Shown piece by piece: positions 28,612-38,160 of a DNA stretch of 64,000 nt. How positions within the stretch are numbered: the first letter of the stretch is position 1; every line of letters begins with the position of its first letter. Below the pieces are notes generated by a model. The model searched no databases. It was not told the origin of the DNA and saw only the letters and a program-made list of their open reading frames with translations. The DNA is taken from contig JAUQWO010000088.1 in the NCBI GenBank assembly GCA_030835135.1, forward strand, positions 1 through 64,000. The letters run 5' to 3'. Made by a program: the position numbers and the translations under genes. The DNA comes from Bacteroidota bacterium (GTDB taxonomy: Bacteria > Bacteroidota > Ignavibacteria > UBA10030 > UBA6906).

Positions 28612-31427
28612 CCGAAGAAGAACTGATGGAAGATCCCATCCTGAAAACGAGAGAAGTTGTCTTCGATGCGCTTCCCGATATCGTACCGGAGGACCAGGAC
28701 GCCACCGAGGTTCATTCTGATCCCGCCGCCGGTGCTTCCGAGGGTCTGTTCATAGTCCCGGTCCCATGCTCCACCCGCGTCGAAGAACAACGCGCCGCGC
28801 AGGGAGAAGAAGCTCAGACCGAAGAACGGGAAGCGGACCGTGACCTCATCGACGAACGGGAAGCGGAGTTCCTGACTGGTGAGCCAGAGTTTTTCGCCGC
28901 GGATGCTCCAGCGGTCCCATCCGCGGAGGTCCCAGCTTCCGCCCATCACGAACCTGCGCGATTCCTTGCCGTGGTTGTAGAAGAGCCAGAACCGTGATGC
29001 GAACGCGCTGCGCAGTGCGAGGCGTGCGTAGTGCCGGTAGTCGGCGATGACGGAGAAGTAGTTGACGTTGGAATACTGGATATCCGATGTGTACGCGAGC
29101 GTCAGGTTGAAGCGGGTCCCATCCAGAGGGCCGCTCGGCCCCCAGAGCGAGTTGTCGTGGGTGAAGGCGATCGAGTTGGAAAGCAGGAGTGCCTTGCGTT
29201 CCTGCAGGGTCCCGTCCACCTCGCGGTTGGAGTTGCTCAGGCTCATGCCGGTCTCGATCCGCTCGAACTTCGTGAGCGGGTAGCTCGTGGCGAAGTATCC
29301 GCCGAAGACGCGTTCGTAGTAGAATTCATCCCTGGCGGTGAGGTCGTACCGGCGGCCGGTGAACCGGTAGATCCCGTAGGCAAAGCTGGTGCGCTGGCCG
29401 AGGGCGACGCGTGAGATGGCGATATTGAAGCTCGAGAGGAGTTCGTCCTGTGTCTGTGCTGTATTATAGAGGAGGAAGTAGTACTGGTCATTCCCCAGGA
29501 CGTCGCTGAGAGCCACGAACGCCCCGCCGGATGTGCCGAAGACCGGATCCGTGGAGATCGCGCTCTGGGCCACATCCAGACTGTAGTCGCCGCGGTACTT
29601 GAGGCGCTCGATCTCGGAATGGGCCGAGAGGACCGCGGCTTCCCACGGCCGGGTGCGGTCGGCCAGGTCAAGGGTCCGCATGGTGGTGGAGGTGTCGAAC
29701 ACCGACCGGACAGCCGTGATCGAGGCAATGCGGAAGCTGAACTTCTCGAAGATCGTGAACACCAGGTCGCCGTCCGATGTCCAGGTGGGGTCGAAGGCGG
29801 ATGTGACGAACGAGGTCACGCGCGTCATGCTGCGGATGCCGCCGGCGAACCGCCGCGTCATGTCCATCATCCAGATATTGCTCGTGCCCTCGATGTCGGA
29901 GGTGAATGCCAGAAGCGAGCCGTCGCGCGACCAGGACGGCGCGCTGTCGGTCCACGGACCGTACGTGAGGTACGAGATATCCCCGGTACCGAGATCGAGC
30001 AGGAACAGATTGTACCGTCCTTTGTCCCCGTACGTCGTACGATCGGAGCTGAATACGAGCGTGTCGCCGCGCGGCGACCATGCGGGGTCGCGGTCGTCGT
30101 AGTAGTCGTTGGTCAGTCGCCGGAGCGAACGTGTTTCCGTGTCCAGGACATACAGGTCGTTCTGTCCCCCCCGGTCGATCGCCGAGAATGCGACACGCCG
30201 GCCATCCGATGACCAGGACGTGGAACCGATGCTGACGAGGTCGGTGAAGCGGAAGGACGTCACAGTCTCACGCGCGCGCACGTCGTAGATGTGGAGGGCA
30301 TCGCGTTCACCGCTCTTCGTGGCAAAAGCCAGGAGGCCGGCGGCCGACACGTCGATCCCGCTCCGGAGAGGATGGAATGCCTCGAACTCATCCGTCTGTT
30401 CGCCTTCGATCACATTGACCGCATCGGCTTCGGGGTCGGGATCATCGAGGTCCCGGGTGAAGACCCCGGTGTAGCCGGTGCGGTTACCGATGAAATAGAC
30501 GTCGCGCGTGGAGTCGTGCTCGAACACCACCGGTTTGGCGCTGAAGCCATCGCGGACGATGCGGCGGGTGACCTGGCTGGGCTGGTCGCGTGATGCGAGG
30601 AGCGGGTAGTATTCCTTCTTGAGGCTGTACAGCCACTCTTCGTCGAACTCCTTGAAGGTCTTGCCGATCGTGATACGCAGGACATCGCTGAAGGATGCTT
30701 CCCGCCAGAAGTTCTCCATGAGGAGGAGGATCTTTTCCTCGCCGTACACGCGGGCGATGTAGGACAGGGCCTTCTGTCCCTCCTTGTACATGAGGAACGA
30801 GCCGTAGATGCGTCCCATGTCCCCCAGACCGACGGCGATGTCGTTGAGCACCGCATCGCGCATCACCATCTCGGCCTGGGCATCCCACGTGGTCGACCAG
30901 TACTCCGCAAGTCCCTCCACGAACCAGAGCGGTGGATAGCGGTCCTGTGTCTTCCTGTGGTCCACGAGCACGCGGCTGACCTTGCTATGCATGAAGACGT
31001 GGACGAGTTCATGACGGATCACATGGCGGAACTGATAGACGGACCCGTCGGACGGGATGACGACGCGTCCTTTGAGGAACTCGAAGAAGCCCCCCACACC
31101 TTCGGGGATGAATCCGCCCGTCGTGTTGGTCTGCTGGAAGTGGAGATGCGAGCTGTACAGGATGAGGGGGACGCGTGTATTGAGTGAGTGATTGAACTTC
31201 ACTTCCAGCGCGCGGTACGATTCTTCGGCGAAGAACGCGCCGCGTTCCGCGAGGTCCTTCATTTCCGGATAGTAGTAGATGTCGAAGTGTTCGGTCTTGA
31301 GCACATGCCAGGCGAACTCGGTGTACTGCACCTTGTTCCGCCCGAAGTAGAAGAACTGGGCGGAGAGGGTCGAGGGGAGGATCAGGAGAAGGAGGAGTAT
31401 GATTACGTAGGCAGAAGCGCGCGTCAT
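28599..31427 (-). CDS. Metalloprotease-like / PD40 beta-propeller / outer-membrane beta-barrel fusion protein
   Basis: Signal peptide; zinc motif VIRHELVHVF with WFVEGLAEYW; PD40 repeats (APSWSRDGSLLAFTSDIEG); barrel C-terminus ..FFFGWDF. Confidence 0.82.
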   Translation of the reverse strand: MTRASAYVIILLLLLILPSTLSAQFFYFGRNKVQYTEFAWHVLKTEHFDIYYYPEMKDLAERGAFFAEESYRALEVKFNHSLNTRVPLILYSSHLHFQQTNTTGGFIPEGVGGFFEFLKGRVVIPSDGSVYQFRHVIRHELVHVFMHSKVSRVLVDHRKTQDRYPPLWFVEGLAEYWSTTWDAQAEMVMRDAVLNDIAVGLGDMGRIYGSFLMYKEGQKALSYIARVYGEEKILLLMENFWREASFSDVLRITIGKTFKEFDEEWLYSLKKEYYPLLASRDQPSQVTRRIVRDGFSAKPVVFEHDSTRDVYFIGNRTGYTGVFTRDLDDPDPEADAVNVIEGEQTDEFEAFHPLRSGIDVSAAGLLAFATKSGERDALHIYDVRARETVTSFRFTDLVSIGSTSWSSDGRRVAFSAIDRGGQNDLYVLDTETRSLRRLTNDYYDDRDPAWSPRGDTLVFSSDRTTYGDKGRYNLFLLDLGTGDISYLTYGPWTDSAPSWSRDGSLLAFTSDIEGTSNIWMMDMTRRFAGGIRSMTRVTSFVTSAFDPTWTSDGDLVFTIFEKFSFRIASITAVRSVFDTSTTMRTLDLADRTRPWEAAVLSAHSEIERLKYRGDYSLDVAQSAISTDPVFGTSGGAFVALSDVLGNDQYYFLLYNTAQTQDELLSSFNIAISRVALGQRTSFAYGIYRFTGRRYDLTARDEFYYERVFGGYFATSYPLTKFERIETGMSLSNSNREVDGTLQERKALLLSNSIAFTHDNSLWGPSGPLDGTRFNLTLAYTSDIQYSNVNYFSVIADYRHYARLALRSAFASRFWLFYNHGKESRRFVMGGSWDLRGWDRWSIRGEKLWLTSQELRFPFVDEVTVRFPFFGLSFFSLRGALFFDAGGAWDRDYEQTLGSTGGGIRMNLGGVLVLRYDIGKRIEDNFSRFQDGIFHQFFFGWDF

Positions 31428-31471
31428 GGGCGGCCCGACAGTTTCCGGTTGCTCCTCAGGGTACTGTCACC

Positions 31472-31500
31472 ATTGTAGAGACTTTCCGGACAACCTGCAA
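31472..31500 (-). promoter_or_regulatory. Sigma70-type promoter for the 942-aa fusion protein
   Basis: Minus strand TTGCAG (31495-31500) - 17 bp - TACAAT (31472-31477). Confidence 0.55.
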
Positions 31501-31576
31501 CACGCGGAGAGGGGTCGTCGGTGAGAATGCGACGAAACGCATGCGGCTGTGGCTTCCCTGCCACGCCCGCCAAAGC

Positions 31577-31612
31577 AGCAAAGCCCGGGAACAACCCGGG
31601 CTTCGCTTTGCG
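31577..31612 (-). terminator. Hairpin terminator after the fni..pgi operon
   Basis: AAGCCCGGG-AACAA-CCCGGGCTT with flanking GCAAAG/CTTTGC extension. Confidence 0.6.
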
Positions 31613-31620
31613 TCATTATC

Positions 31621-31652
31621 GATTATCCATTATCCATGGACAATGGATAATC
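31621..31652. repeat. 32-bp near-perfect palindrome
   Basis: GATTATCCATTATCCATGGACAATGGATAATC, 15 of 16 base pairs symmetric. Confidence 0.85.
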
Positions 31653-31661
31653 AAGTCCTTC

Positions 31662-31757
31662 CTACCACGAGGTCCCGCTGCGAAACACCGTGGCGACCAG
31701 GATCAGGGCCAGCGTGAAGACAGCGACGCCCAGTGCGATGTAGTGCTGCTTCCTCAT
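31662..31757 (-). CDS. 31-aa single-TM microprotein, translationally coupled to pgi/pmi
   Basis: MRKQHYIALGVAVFTLALILVATVFRSGTSW*; start overlaps upstream stop as ATGA. Absent from supplied ORF track because of length. Confidence 0.55.
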   Translation of the reverse strand: MRKQHYIALGVAVFTLALILVATVFRSGTSW

Positions 31758-32806
31758 TTCACCTTCCCCAGTTCTGTTTTGAGATGATTGATCACCGCCA
31801 CCGGTGTCGGGTCCACTTCATGCAGGATCGCCATATAGTAGCTCACCCAATCGCCGAGATACAGCAACGAGAACATGCGTGCAAGGAGGCTCTTCCCTTC
31901 GCTCCAGACTTCGGTGCAGTGTTCGGTCTGGCGTGTGATGATCTCTTTGGTGATGCCCATCCTGATCTGGACCCGCGGGTGGTCCTGTGCGTCCCTCAGG
32001 AATAACACGTGCATCTCCGCCATAGGTTCCGTCAGGACCTTCCAGCCGACGAGTTCATTGTGGTTCATCTCCGGCAGGACATGGCCGAAGGCGAGCGATT
32101 TGGCGTTCTCCGCGATCTGTCCCCGCCAGCGCGTATTGATGGCGTCGAACCGTTCCGTGGAGGAATACGTGATCACCAGTCGGTTCTTCAGTCCCTGCGC
32201 CAGTGCCAGGGCGGGGTTCTCTGCCGGATCGGGGAGGGTATAGACCGAGGCCTTCGATCGCAGGAGGGAGACGGTCTCCTTGATATCCTTCGGCCGGCTT
32301 TTGATGAAGCCGAGCTTGATCAGGGCGAGCAGGAGGGGGAAGAACGAGTAGCCGACGGCGGCGCGGGGCGGGAGGCCGCCGGGGACCTTGATGAACGGCG
32401 ACTTCATTTTGAGCGCGAGTTTCTCGGCGATGCCGTTCGACGAGATGACCAGGATGCGCGCCTTCCGTTTGATGGCCTCGCGGTGCGCCGCGTTCGTCTC
32501 TTCCGTATTCCCCGAGTAGCTGGAAACGATGACGAGGGTATCGGGTCCGACGAAGGCGGGCAGGGTGTAGTGGCGGTTCACGATGATGGGCACCGAGATC
32601 TCGCCGGCGAGGTAGCTGCGCAAGAGGTCGCCGCCGATGGCGGAGCCGCCGAGGCCGCACACCACGATGTTCTTCACGCCGGTGACCTTCATCCTGACGG
32701 TGGCCTTCGCGCCGATCTCCAGTGCTTCCTCCACCTGGGCCGGGAACTCGCGCACCAGTTTGAACATGTTCGCCCGGTCGGTTCGTGCGATCGCTTCATT
32801 GATCAT
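31754..32806 (-). CDS. Bifunctional phosphoglucose/phosphomannose isomerase
   Basis: VCGLGGSAIGGDLLRSYL; VSSYSGNTEETNAAHREA; PEMNHNELVGW. Confidence 0.92.
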   Translation of the reverse strand: MINEAIARTDRANMFKLVREFPAQVEEALEIGAKATVRMKVTGVKNIVVCGLGGSAIGGDLLRSYLAGEISVPIIVNRHYTLPAFVGPDTLVIVSSYSGNTEETNAAHREAIKRKARILVISSNGIAEKLALKMKSPFIKVPGGLPPRAAVGYSFFPLLLALIKLGFIKSRPKDIKETVSLLRSKASVYTLPDPAENPALALAQGLKNRLVITYSSTERFDAINTRWRGQIAENAKSLAFGHVLPEMNHNELVGWKVLTEPMAEMHVLFLRDAQDHPRVQIRMGITKEIITRQTEHCTEVWSEGKSLLARMFSLLYLGDWVSYYMAILHEVDPTPVAVINHLKTELGKVK

Positions 32807-32880
32807 GGTCTTCTTCTCGTCTTGTCCGTTGTCGTTTCGTTCTACACTCTTCATGCATTCTGCATTGCTGAACGTCTGCG

Positions 32881-34647
32881 TCACTCTTCTTCCAGCGGGA
32901 TCTCCGGGACGCGTGTCCTGGTGATCGATGACAGGTATTCCCTGATCTCCCGTTCGCTGCTCATCATCAGGACCTTCTCGGCGATGCGGTGGGCATCGCG
33001 GTGACGGATGGAGCGGATGATCTTTTTGATCTCCGGGAGGACCGGGGGGATGACGCTGAGTTCATCCACACCGAGGCCGACGAAGAGGACCGTGGCCACG
33101 GGATCACCGGCCATCTCGCCGCAGATGCCGACCCATTTATGCTTCCGGTGCGCGGCCTCGATCACGAAGTGGATCGTGCGCACGACCGCGGGGTTGAAGG
33201 GTTGATAGAGCGCCGCCACGGAATCGTTCCCGCGGTCGACGGCCATCATGTACTGGGTGAGATCGTTGGTTCCGATGCTCAGGAAGTCGACCTCCTCCGC
33301 GATCTGTTCCGCCATCAGTGCGGCGCTCGGGACTTCGATCATGACGCCGATCTTCATTTTCGGGTCGAAGGGGACACCGGCCGCCTTGAGGTCGTGCTGG
33401 GCCTGATGCACCATCTCTTTGGCGCGGTGCACTTCTTCGATCGTGCAGATCATCGGGAACATGATCCGGACGTTCTTTCGTGCGCTTGCCCGCAGGAGGG
33501 CCCGGAGCTGGGCCGCGAAGATGTCGGGCCGGTCCAGGAGCACGCGGATGCCGCGCCAGCCGAGGAACGGGTTCTCCTCGTGGTGTGTGTCGGGGGCGAG
33601 CTTGTCGCCGCCGATGTCGAAGGTGCGGAAGAGGACCGGATGGGGGTACATGGCTTCGGCGACGCGCGTGTAGAGCGCGGTCTGTTCCTCTTCGGTCGGG
33701 TAGTCGGCACGGCCGATGAGCTGGCTCTCGGTGCGGAAGAGGCCGATCCCTTCCGACCCCTGCACGCGCGCGAACTCGATCTCCTCGAAGAATTCGATGT
33801 TCGAGGAGAGCTCCACCTTGGCCTTGTCGATGGTCACCGCCGGCAGTCCTGCGATGCCGGTCAGCTGCTCTTCGAACGCCCGGAACTTCGCGGCTTTGGC
33901 TTCCAGATGTTCGACGGTGGCGGGGGACGGATTGATGATCAGGTGTCCGCCGTAGCCGTCGATCGCGACGGCATCGCCGGACTTGATCTGTTTGGTGGCG
34001 TTCCGGAGTCCGACCACCGCCGGGATCTTGAGCGAGCGGGAGAGGATCGCGGCATGCGACGTGACGCCGCCGAGGTCCGTGGCATAGCCGAGGATCTGGT
34101 TCCGGCTGAAGATGACCGTGTCAGCGGGTGCGAGGGTCTCGGAGACGATGATCGACGCGCCTTCGAGCCGCGAGAAGAGCTTCTGGTCCTGGATGTTCCG
34201 GATGATCCGGTTCATGACATCGTCCACGTCATGCGCGCGTTCATGCATGTACTCGTCCGTGGAGGCGAGCATCAGGTGTTTGTACTTGCTGATCTCGTCG
34301 GACACGATGTGTTCGGCATTCCTGAGTTCCGCGGCGATCCGCTTCTCGATGGTGCCCATCAGGATCGTATCCGCGAGGATCATGATCTGGGCCTCGAAGA
34401 TGACAGCGCTTTCGGAGCCGAGTTTCTGCTCGGCGAAGGCCAGGACCTTCCGGAGTTCCTTCTCGGAGCGGGCGTTGGCGGTGCGCAGGCGTTCGATCTC
34501 CGCCGGGACCTCCTCCGCCGTGATCGTGCGCGGGCGCACCTCCGGGATGAGTTTGGAGTAGAGGTAGGCGTTGCCGCAGGCGATACCCGGTGCGGCAGCG
34601 ATCCCCTTCAGGACGATCTCGTCCGTGTGCTGCGGGGTGTCGGTCAT
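32881..34647 (-). CDS. ptsI: Phosphoenolpyruvate-protein phosphotransferase (PTS enzyme I)
   Basis: GGVTSHAAILSRSLKIPAVVG; GIGLFRTESQLIG; DFLSIGTNDLTQYMMAVDR. Confidence 0.96.
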   Translation of the reverse strand: MTDTPQHTDEIVLKGIAAAPGIACGNAYLYSKLIPEVRPRTITAEEVPAEIERLRTANARSEKELRKVLAFAEQKLGSESAVIFEAQIMILADTILMGTIEKRIAAELRNAEHIVSDEISKYKHLMLASTDEYMHERAHDVDDVMNRIIRNIQDQKLFSRLEGASIIVSETLAPADTVIFSRNQILGYATDLGGVTSHAAILSRSLKIPAVVGLRNATKQIKSGDAVAIDGYGGHLIINPSPATVEHLEAKAAKFRAFEEQLTGIAGLPAVTIDKAKVELSSNIEFFEEIEFARVQGSEGIGLFRTESQLIGRADYPTEEEQTALYTRVAEAMYPHPVLFRTFDIGGDKLAPDTHHEENPFLGWRGIRVLLDRPDIFAAQLRALLRASARKNVRIMFPMICTIEEVHRAKEMVHQAQHDLKAAGVPFDPKMKIGVMIEVPSAALMAEQIAEEVDFLSIGTNDLTQYMMAVDRGNDSVAALYQPFNPAVVRTIHFVIEAAHRKHKWVGICGEMAGDPVATVLFVGLGVDELSVIPPVLPEIKKIIRSIRHRDAHRIAEKVLMMSSEREIREYLSSITRTRVPEIPLEEE

Positions 34648-34648
34648 G

Positions 34649-34915
34649 TCAGTTCTCTCCGAATCCCTGCTCAAAGAGTTCGACGACGGCCTGTGCCGCG
34701 GCCTCCTCGTCTGCCCCCGTGAAGATCAGGTCCAGGGTGGAACCCTGCTCGGCCGCCAGGGTCATGACACCGATGATGCTCTTGCCATTGATCTCGAACA
34801 TGCCTTTGCGGATCGTGAACTCCGACTGGAAGCGCGAGGCGGTCTTGACGATCGCTGCCGCCGGACGCGTATGCAGTCCGGCCTTGTTGACGATGGTGAC
34901 GGTGCGCTCGATCAT
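34649..34915 (-). CDS. ptsH: Phosphocarrier protein HPr
   Basis: NKAGLHTRPAAAIVKTA; NGKSIIGVMTLAAEQGSTLDL (Ser46-type site). Confidence 0.94.
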   Translation of the reverse strand: MIERTVTIVNKAGLHTRPAAAIVKTASRFQSEFTIRKGMFEINGKSIIGVMTLAAEQGSTLDLIFTGADEEAAAQAVVELFEQGFGEN

Positions 34916-34922
34916 GCCGTGC

Positions 34923-35939
34923 TCAGGATGACCTGTGGACGAGAGCTCCGGCAAGCCAGTGGAGCATGGAATGAGCGCGCGATGCCGGGAGTGCGCGGAG
35001 CGCGACGAGGGCACGTGCGGTGTTGTCCTGGACCGCCCGGCGGGTGTCGTCGAGGACGCCGCAGGTGTCGTAGATCGCGCGGACGCGTGTGACCAATGCG
35101 CGGCGTTCGGCGATGGTTTCGCGGCGTGCCGGCGGCACGGTCTTGCGTCGCATCACGCGGTCCAGGATCGCGCGGTCGGACCCGCGGGAACGTTCCCGTG
35201 CGCGGAGCAGGAGGTAGGTCCGTTTCCCTTCTAGGATATCCCCGCCGATGGCCTTGCCGAATTCCCGTTCGTCGCCGATGACATCCAGCAGGTCGTCCTG
35301 CAATTGAAAGGCACGGCCCAGATGGTGACCGAACCGGTGGAGGGCCCGGATCTGCTCCGGCCTTCCGCCGCCGATGTGTCCGCCCAGTTCCGTGGCGACG
35401 GTCAGGAGGCGGCCGGTCTTCTGTTCGATCATCGAGAAATAGTCCGCGACCCGCACAGTGTTCCGCTGTTCGAATTCCAGGTCCAGTGCCTGGCCTTCGC
35501 ACACGCCGATGACGCCTGCGGTGAACAGTTGAGCGAGCATCGCCGGATCCGCATGACGCGTGCGCATGAGGTTCTTGTATGCGATCGCGAGCAGGGTATC
35601 GCCTGCGAGCAACGCTGTGTTCAGGTCCCAGCGGACATGGACGGTCGCCCGGCCGCGGCGCGTAGGTGCGTGGTCCATGATGTCATCGTGGACCAGGGTG
35701 AAGTTGTGCATGATCTCCACGGCCGCGGCGGCATGGAGCGCGCGGGCCGCTGAACCCCCGACCGCTTCGGCGCCGAGCAGGACGAGGATCGCGCGGAGCC
35801 GTTTGCCGCCGCCGGAGAGGACATAGGCGCAGGCATCCCGGAGGGAGCGGGGCGCACCCGGAGTGATGAGCGACGCCAGATGGCGGTCCACCCGTTGGCG
35901 TAGCAGATCGTACCGTCGTACGTGGATTGACTGCGTCAC
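34923..35939 (-). CDS. Polyprenyl (geranylgeranyl/farnesyl) diphosphate synthase
   Basis: GGGKRLRAILVLL; FTLVHDDIMDHAPTRRG; QLQDDLLDV. Confidence 0.92.
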   Translation of the reverse strand: MTQSIHVRRYDLLRQRVDRHLASLITPGAPRSLRDACAYVLSGGGKRLRAILVLLGAEAVGGSAARALHAAAAVEIMHNFTLVHDDIMDHAPTRRGRATVHVRWDLNTALLAGDTLLAIAYKNLMRTRHADPAMLAQLFTAGVIGVCEGQALDLEFEQRNTVRVADYFSMIEQKTGRLLTVATELGGHIGGGRPEQIRALHRFGHHLGRAFQLQDDLLDVIGDEREFGKAIGGDILEGKRTYLLLRARERSRGSDRAILDRVMRRKTVPPARRETIAERRALVTRVRAIYDTCGVLDDTRRAVQDNTARALVALRALPASRAHSMLHWLAGALVHRSS

Positions 35940-36991
35940 TCCCGGTGTCTCCTTACGAGTGGTGCCTTCTGCAGATCGGCGATGGTCCGCGACCCTGTCA
36001 GGAACATGATCCCCTGGAGATCGCGTTGCCAGCGGAGGAGCAGTCGCTCGAGCGCACGCCGCCCGCCCTTCGTGAGCTCCCTGATCATGGGCCGTGCGGA
36101 TGCTGCCAGGTCGGCGCCGAGCGCGATGGCGCGGGCGGCATCCATGGCCGATGCGATCCCGCCGGATGCGACGAGCGTGAACGGGCGTCCGGGTGTCCGC
36201 AGCGCCGCCGCCTCACGCACCGCGGTGGCGGTAGGGATCCCCCAGTCCCAGAATGTTTCGCCGGAATAGCCATTGCCGCCGCGGAGGAGTTCCACGCCGG
36301 CCCAACTGGTGCCACCTGCGCCGGCAACGTCGATGATGCGCACGCCGGCATCGAGCAGGCGTGCGACGACGTCGGCGGAGAGCCCGGCCCCGATCTCCTT
36401 GACAATGACCGGGACGGGGAGTTCGCGGACGAGGAGCGCGATGCCGTCGAGTACGCCGCGGAACCGCGGGGTCCCTTCGGGCTGCAGCAGTTCCTGCAGC
36501 GGGTTCAGATGCACGGTGAAAGCATCGGCACGGATCAATGCGATCAGGCGGAGCGCAGCAGAGGCATCGCGCATGGTGGCCACTTCGGCAGCGCCGATGT
36601 TGCCGACGATCGGGATGTCCGGCGCGGCGTCCCGGGCGACAGCGAACGTGCGATGATAGGTCGCATCTTCGAGGGCCTGGCGCTGGCTGCCGACGCCCAG
36701 GGCGATGCCTGCCTGCTGACAGGCGATCGCGAGGTCGCGGTTGATCTTGAGTGCGCCCGGGTAGCCACCCGTCATGCACGAGACCATGAGGGGTGCGCGG
36801 AGCGTATGGTCCAGGAAGGTGACAGACGTCCGGATGTCTGCCAGATCGGCCTCCGGCAACGCGTTATGGACGAACTCCCATTCGTCCAGGCCTGTCGTCT
36901 TGGCGCGGAAGGTCACGTTCTTCCGCACGACAAGGTCGACGTGCTGGGCCTTGCGCGCTATGGTACCACGGGGCGGGGATCGTCTGGGCAT
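35936..36991 (-). CDS. fni: Type 2 isopentenyl-diphosphate delta-isomerase
   Basis: APLMVSCMTGGYPGA; LALGVGSQRQALED-like; VAGAGGTSWAGVELLRGG. Confidence 0.94.
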   Translation of the reverse strand: MPRRSPPRGTIARKAQHVDLVVRKNVTFRAKTTGLDEWEFVHNALPEADLADIRTSVTFLDHTLRAPLMVSCMTGGYPGALKINRDLAIACQQAGIALGVGSQRQALEDATYHRTFAVARDAAPDIPIVGNIGAAEVATMRDASAALRLIALIRADAFTVHLNPLQELLQPEGTPRFRGVLDGIALLVRELPVPVIVKEIGAGLSADVVARLLDAGVRIIDVAGAGGTSWAGVELLRGGNGYSGETFWDWGIPTATAVREAAALRTPGRPFTLVASGGIASAMDAARAIALGADLAASARPMIRELTKGGRRALERLLLRWQRDLQGIMFLTGSRTIADLQKAPLVRRHRE

Positions 36992-37014
36992 GCGGTCGGT
37001 CTGTCACTTTTTTC

Positions 37015-37043
37015 AAGATACATGATTCATATGCGAATTTCAA
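37015..37043 (-). promoter_or_regulatory. Sigma70-type promoter for fni
   Basis: Minus strand TTGAAA (37038-37043) - 17 bp - TATCTT (37015-37020). Confidence 0.75.
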
Positions 37044-37146
37044 TCCCGCCCTCTCCGTGATGCGCGTCACACGCACATCGCCGTATCTTGCTTCTGGCGC
37101 AAGAGTTATGTACCATGGAGTGATTTTCTAACGGGAATTGCCCTTC

Positions 37147-38124
37147 ATGCATGCACTCATACCGGTTGCCGGGATCGGGACGCGTCTCCGCCCGCATACG
37201 TTCACGCACCCCAAGGTCCTGCTGAATGTTGCCGGCAAGCCGATCCTCGGGCACATCATCGATAAGTTGATCGATGAGGGGATCACGTCCGCGAGCATCA
37301 TCGTGGGCCATCTGAGCGAGCAGATCATCGCGTACGTTCGCAAGGCCTATCCGGACTTTCCTGTGGATTTCGTGGAACAGGAGATGCCGTTGGGTCTCGG
37401 GCATGCCATCTATATCGCCCGGCATGCGCTCAAGGAAGAGCCCGTGCTGATCATTCTGGGTGACACGATCTTTGATGTGGACCTCCGTCCGGTGCTGAAG
37501 AACCCCGTCACCGCGCTGGGCGTGAAGACGGTGGAGGACCCCCGCCGGTTCGGCGTGGCGGAGATGAACGGCAGTGCCATCCGGAAGCTGATCGAGAAGC
37601 CCGAGCACCCCACCAGTAACCTGGCGGTGGTGGGCCTCTATCATATACACAACACGCCGCTGCTCCGCACATGCCTGGACGAGGTGGTGCAGAAGGACAT
37701 CCGGACGAAGGGTGAGTATCAGCTCACGGATGTGTTGCAGATGATGATCGACCGGGGCGAGCGGATGGAGACGTTCCCGGTGGAAGGGTGGTACGACTGC
37801 GGCAAGCCGGAGACGTTGCTGTCCACGAACAAGGCCCTGCTGGCGAAGGGGTCGAGCTACGGTCCGATGGACGGTGTGATCATCTGCGAGCCGGTCTTCA
37901 TCGCGCCGACGGCCGTGCTCAGCAACTGTGTGGTGGGTCCGAATACCACCGTTGGCGACGGTGCCGAGGTGAGCGAGGCGGTGATCCGCAATTCCATCGT
38001 TGGGGCGGAATCGCGCGTGAGCAAGGTGTTGCTCGAGAACTCGATCATCGGCAGCGGCGCGTCCGTCCGCGGCAGCTACAAGCGCTTCAATGTCGGCGAC
38101 GCTTCAGAACTGGAATTCTATTAA
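37147..38124 (+). CDS. NDP-sugar pyrophosphorylase (glucose-1-phosphate thymidylyltransferase-like)
   Basis: MHALIPVAGIGTRLRPHTFTHPKVLLNVAGKPILGHII; C-terminal left-handed-helix repeats. Confidence 0.92.
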   Translation: MHALIPVAGIGTRLRPHTFTHPKVLLNVAGKPILGHIIDKLIDEGITSASIIVGHLSEQIIAYVRKAYPDFPVDFVEQEMPLGLGHAIYIARHALKEEPVLIILGDTIFDVDLRPVLKNPVTALGVKTVEDPRRFGVAEMNGSAIRKLIEKPEHPTSNLAVVGLYHIHNTPLLRTCLDEVVQKDIRTKGEYQLTDVLQMMIDRGERMETFPVEGWYDCGKPETLLSTNKALLAKGSSYGPMDGVIICEPVFIAPTAVLSNCVVGPNTTVGDGAEVSEAVIRNSIVGAESRVSKVLLENSIIGSGASVRGSYKRFNVGDASELEFY

Positions 38125-38160
38125 TAGTCAATCACGTATCGTTCACAATAGAGGTATCCT

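Noticed and set aside
38125-38160. Possible SAM riboswitch upstream of metK
   Set aside because: Only 36 nt separate metK from the upstream gene, too short for any known SAM riboswitch class.
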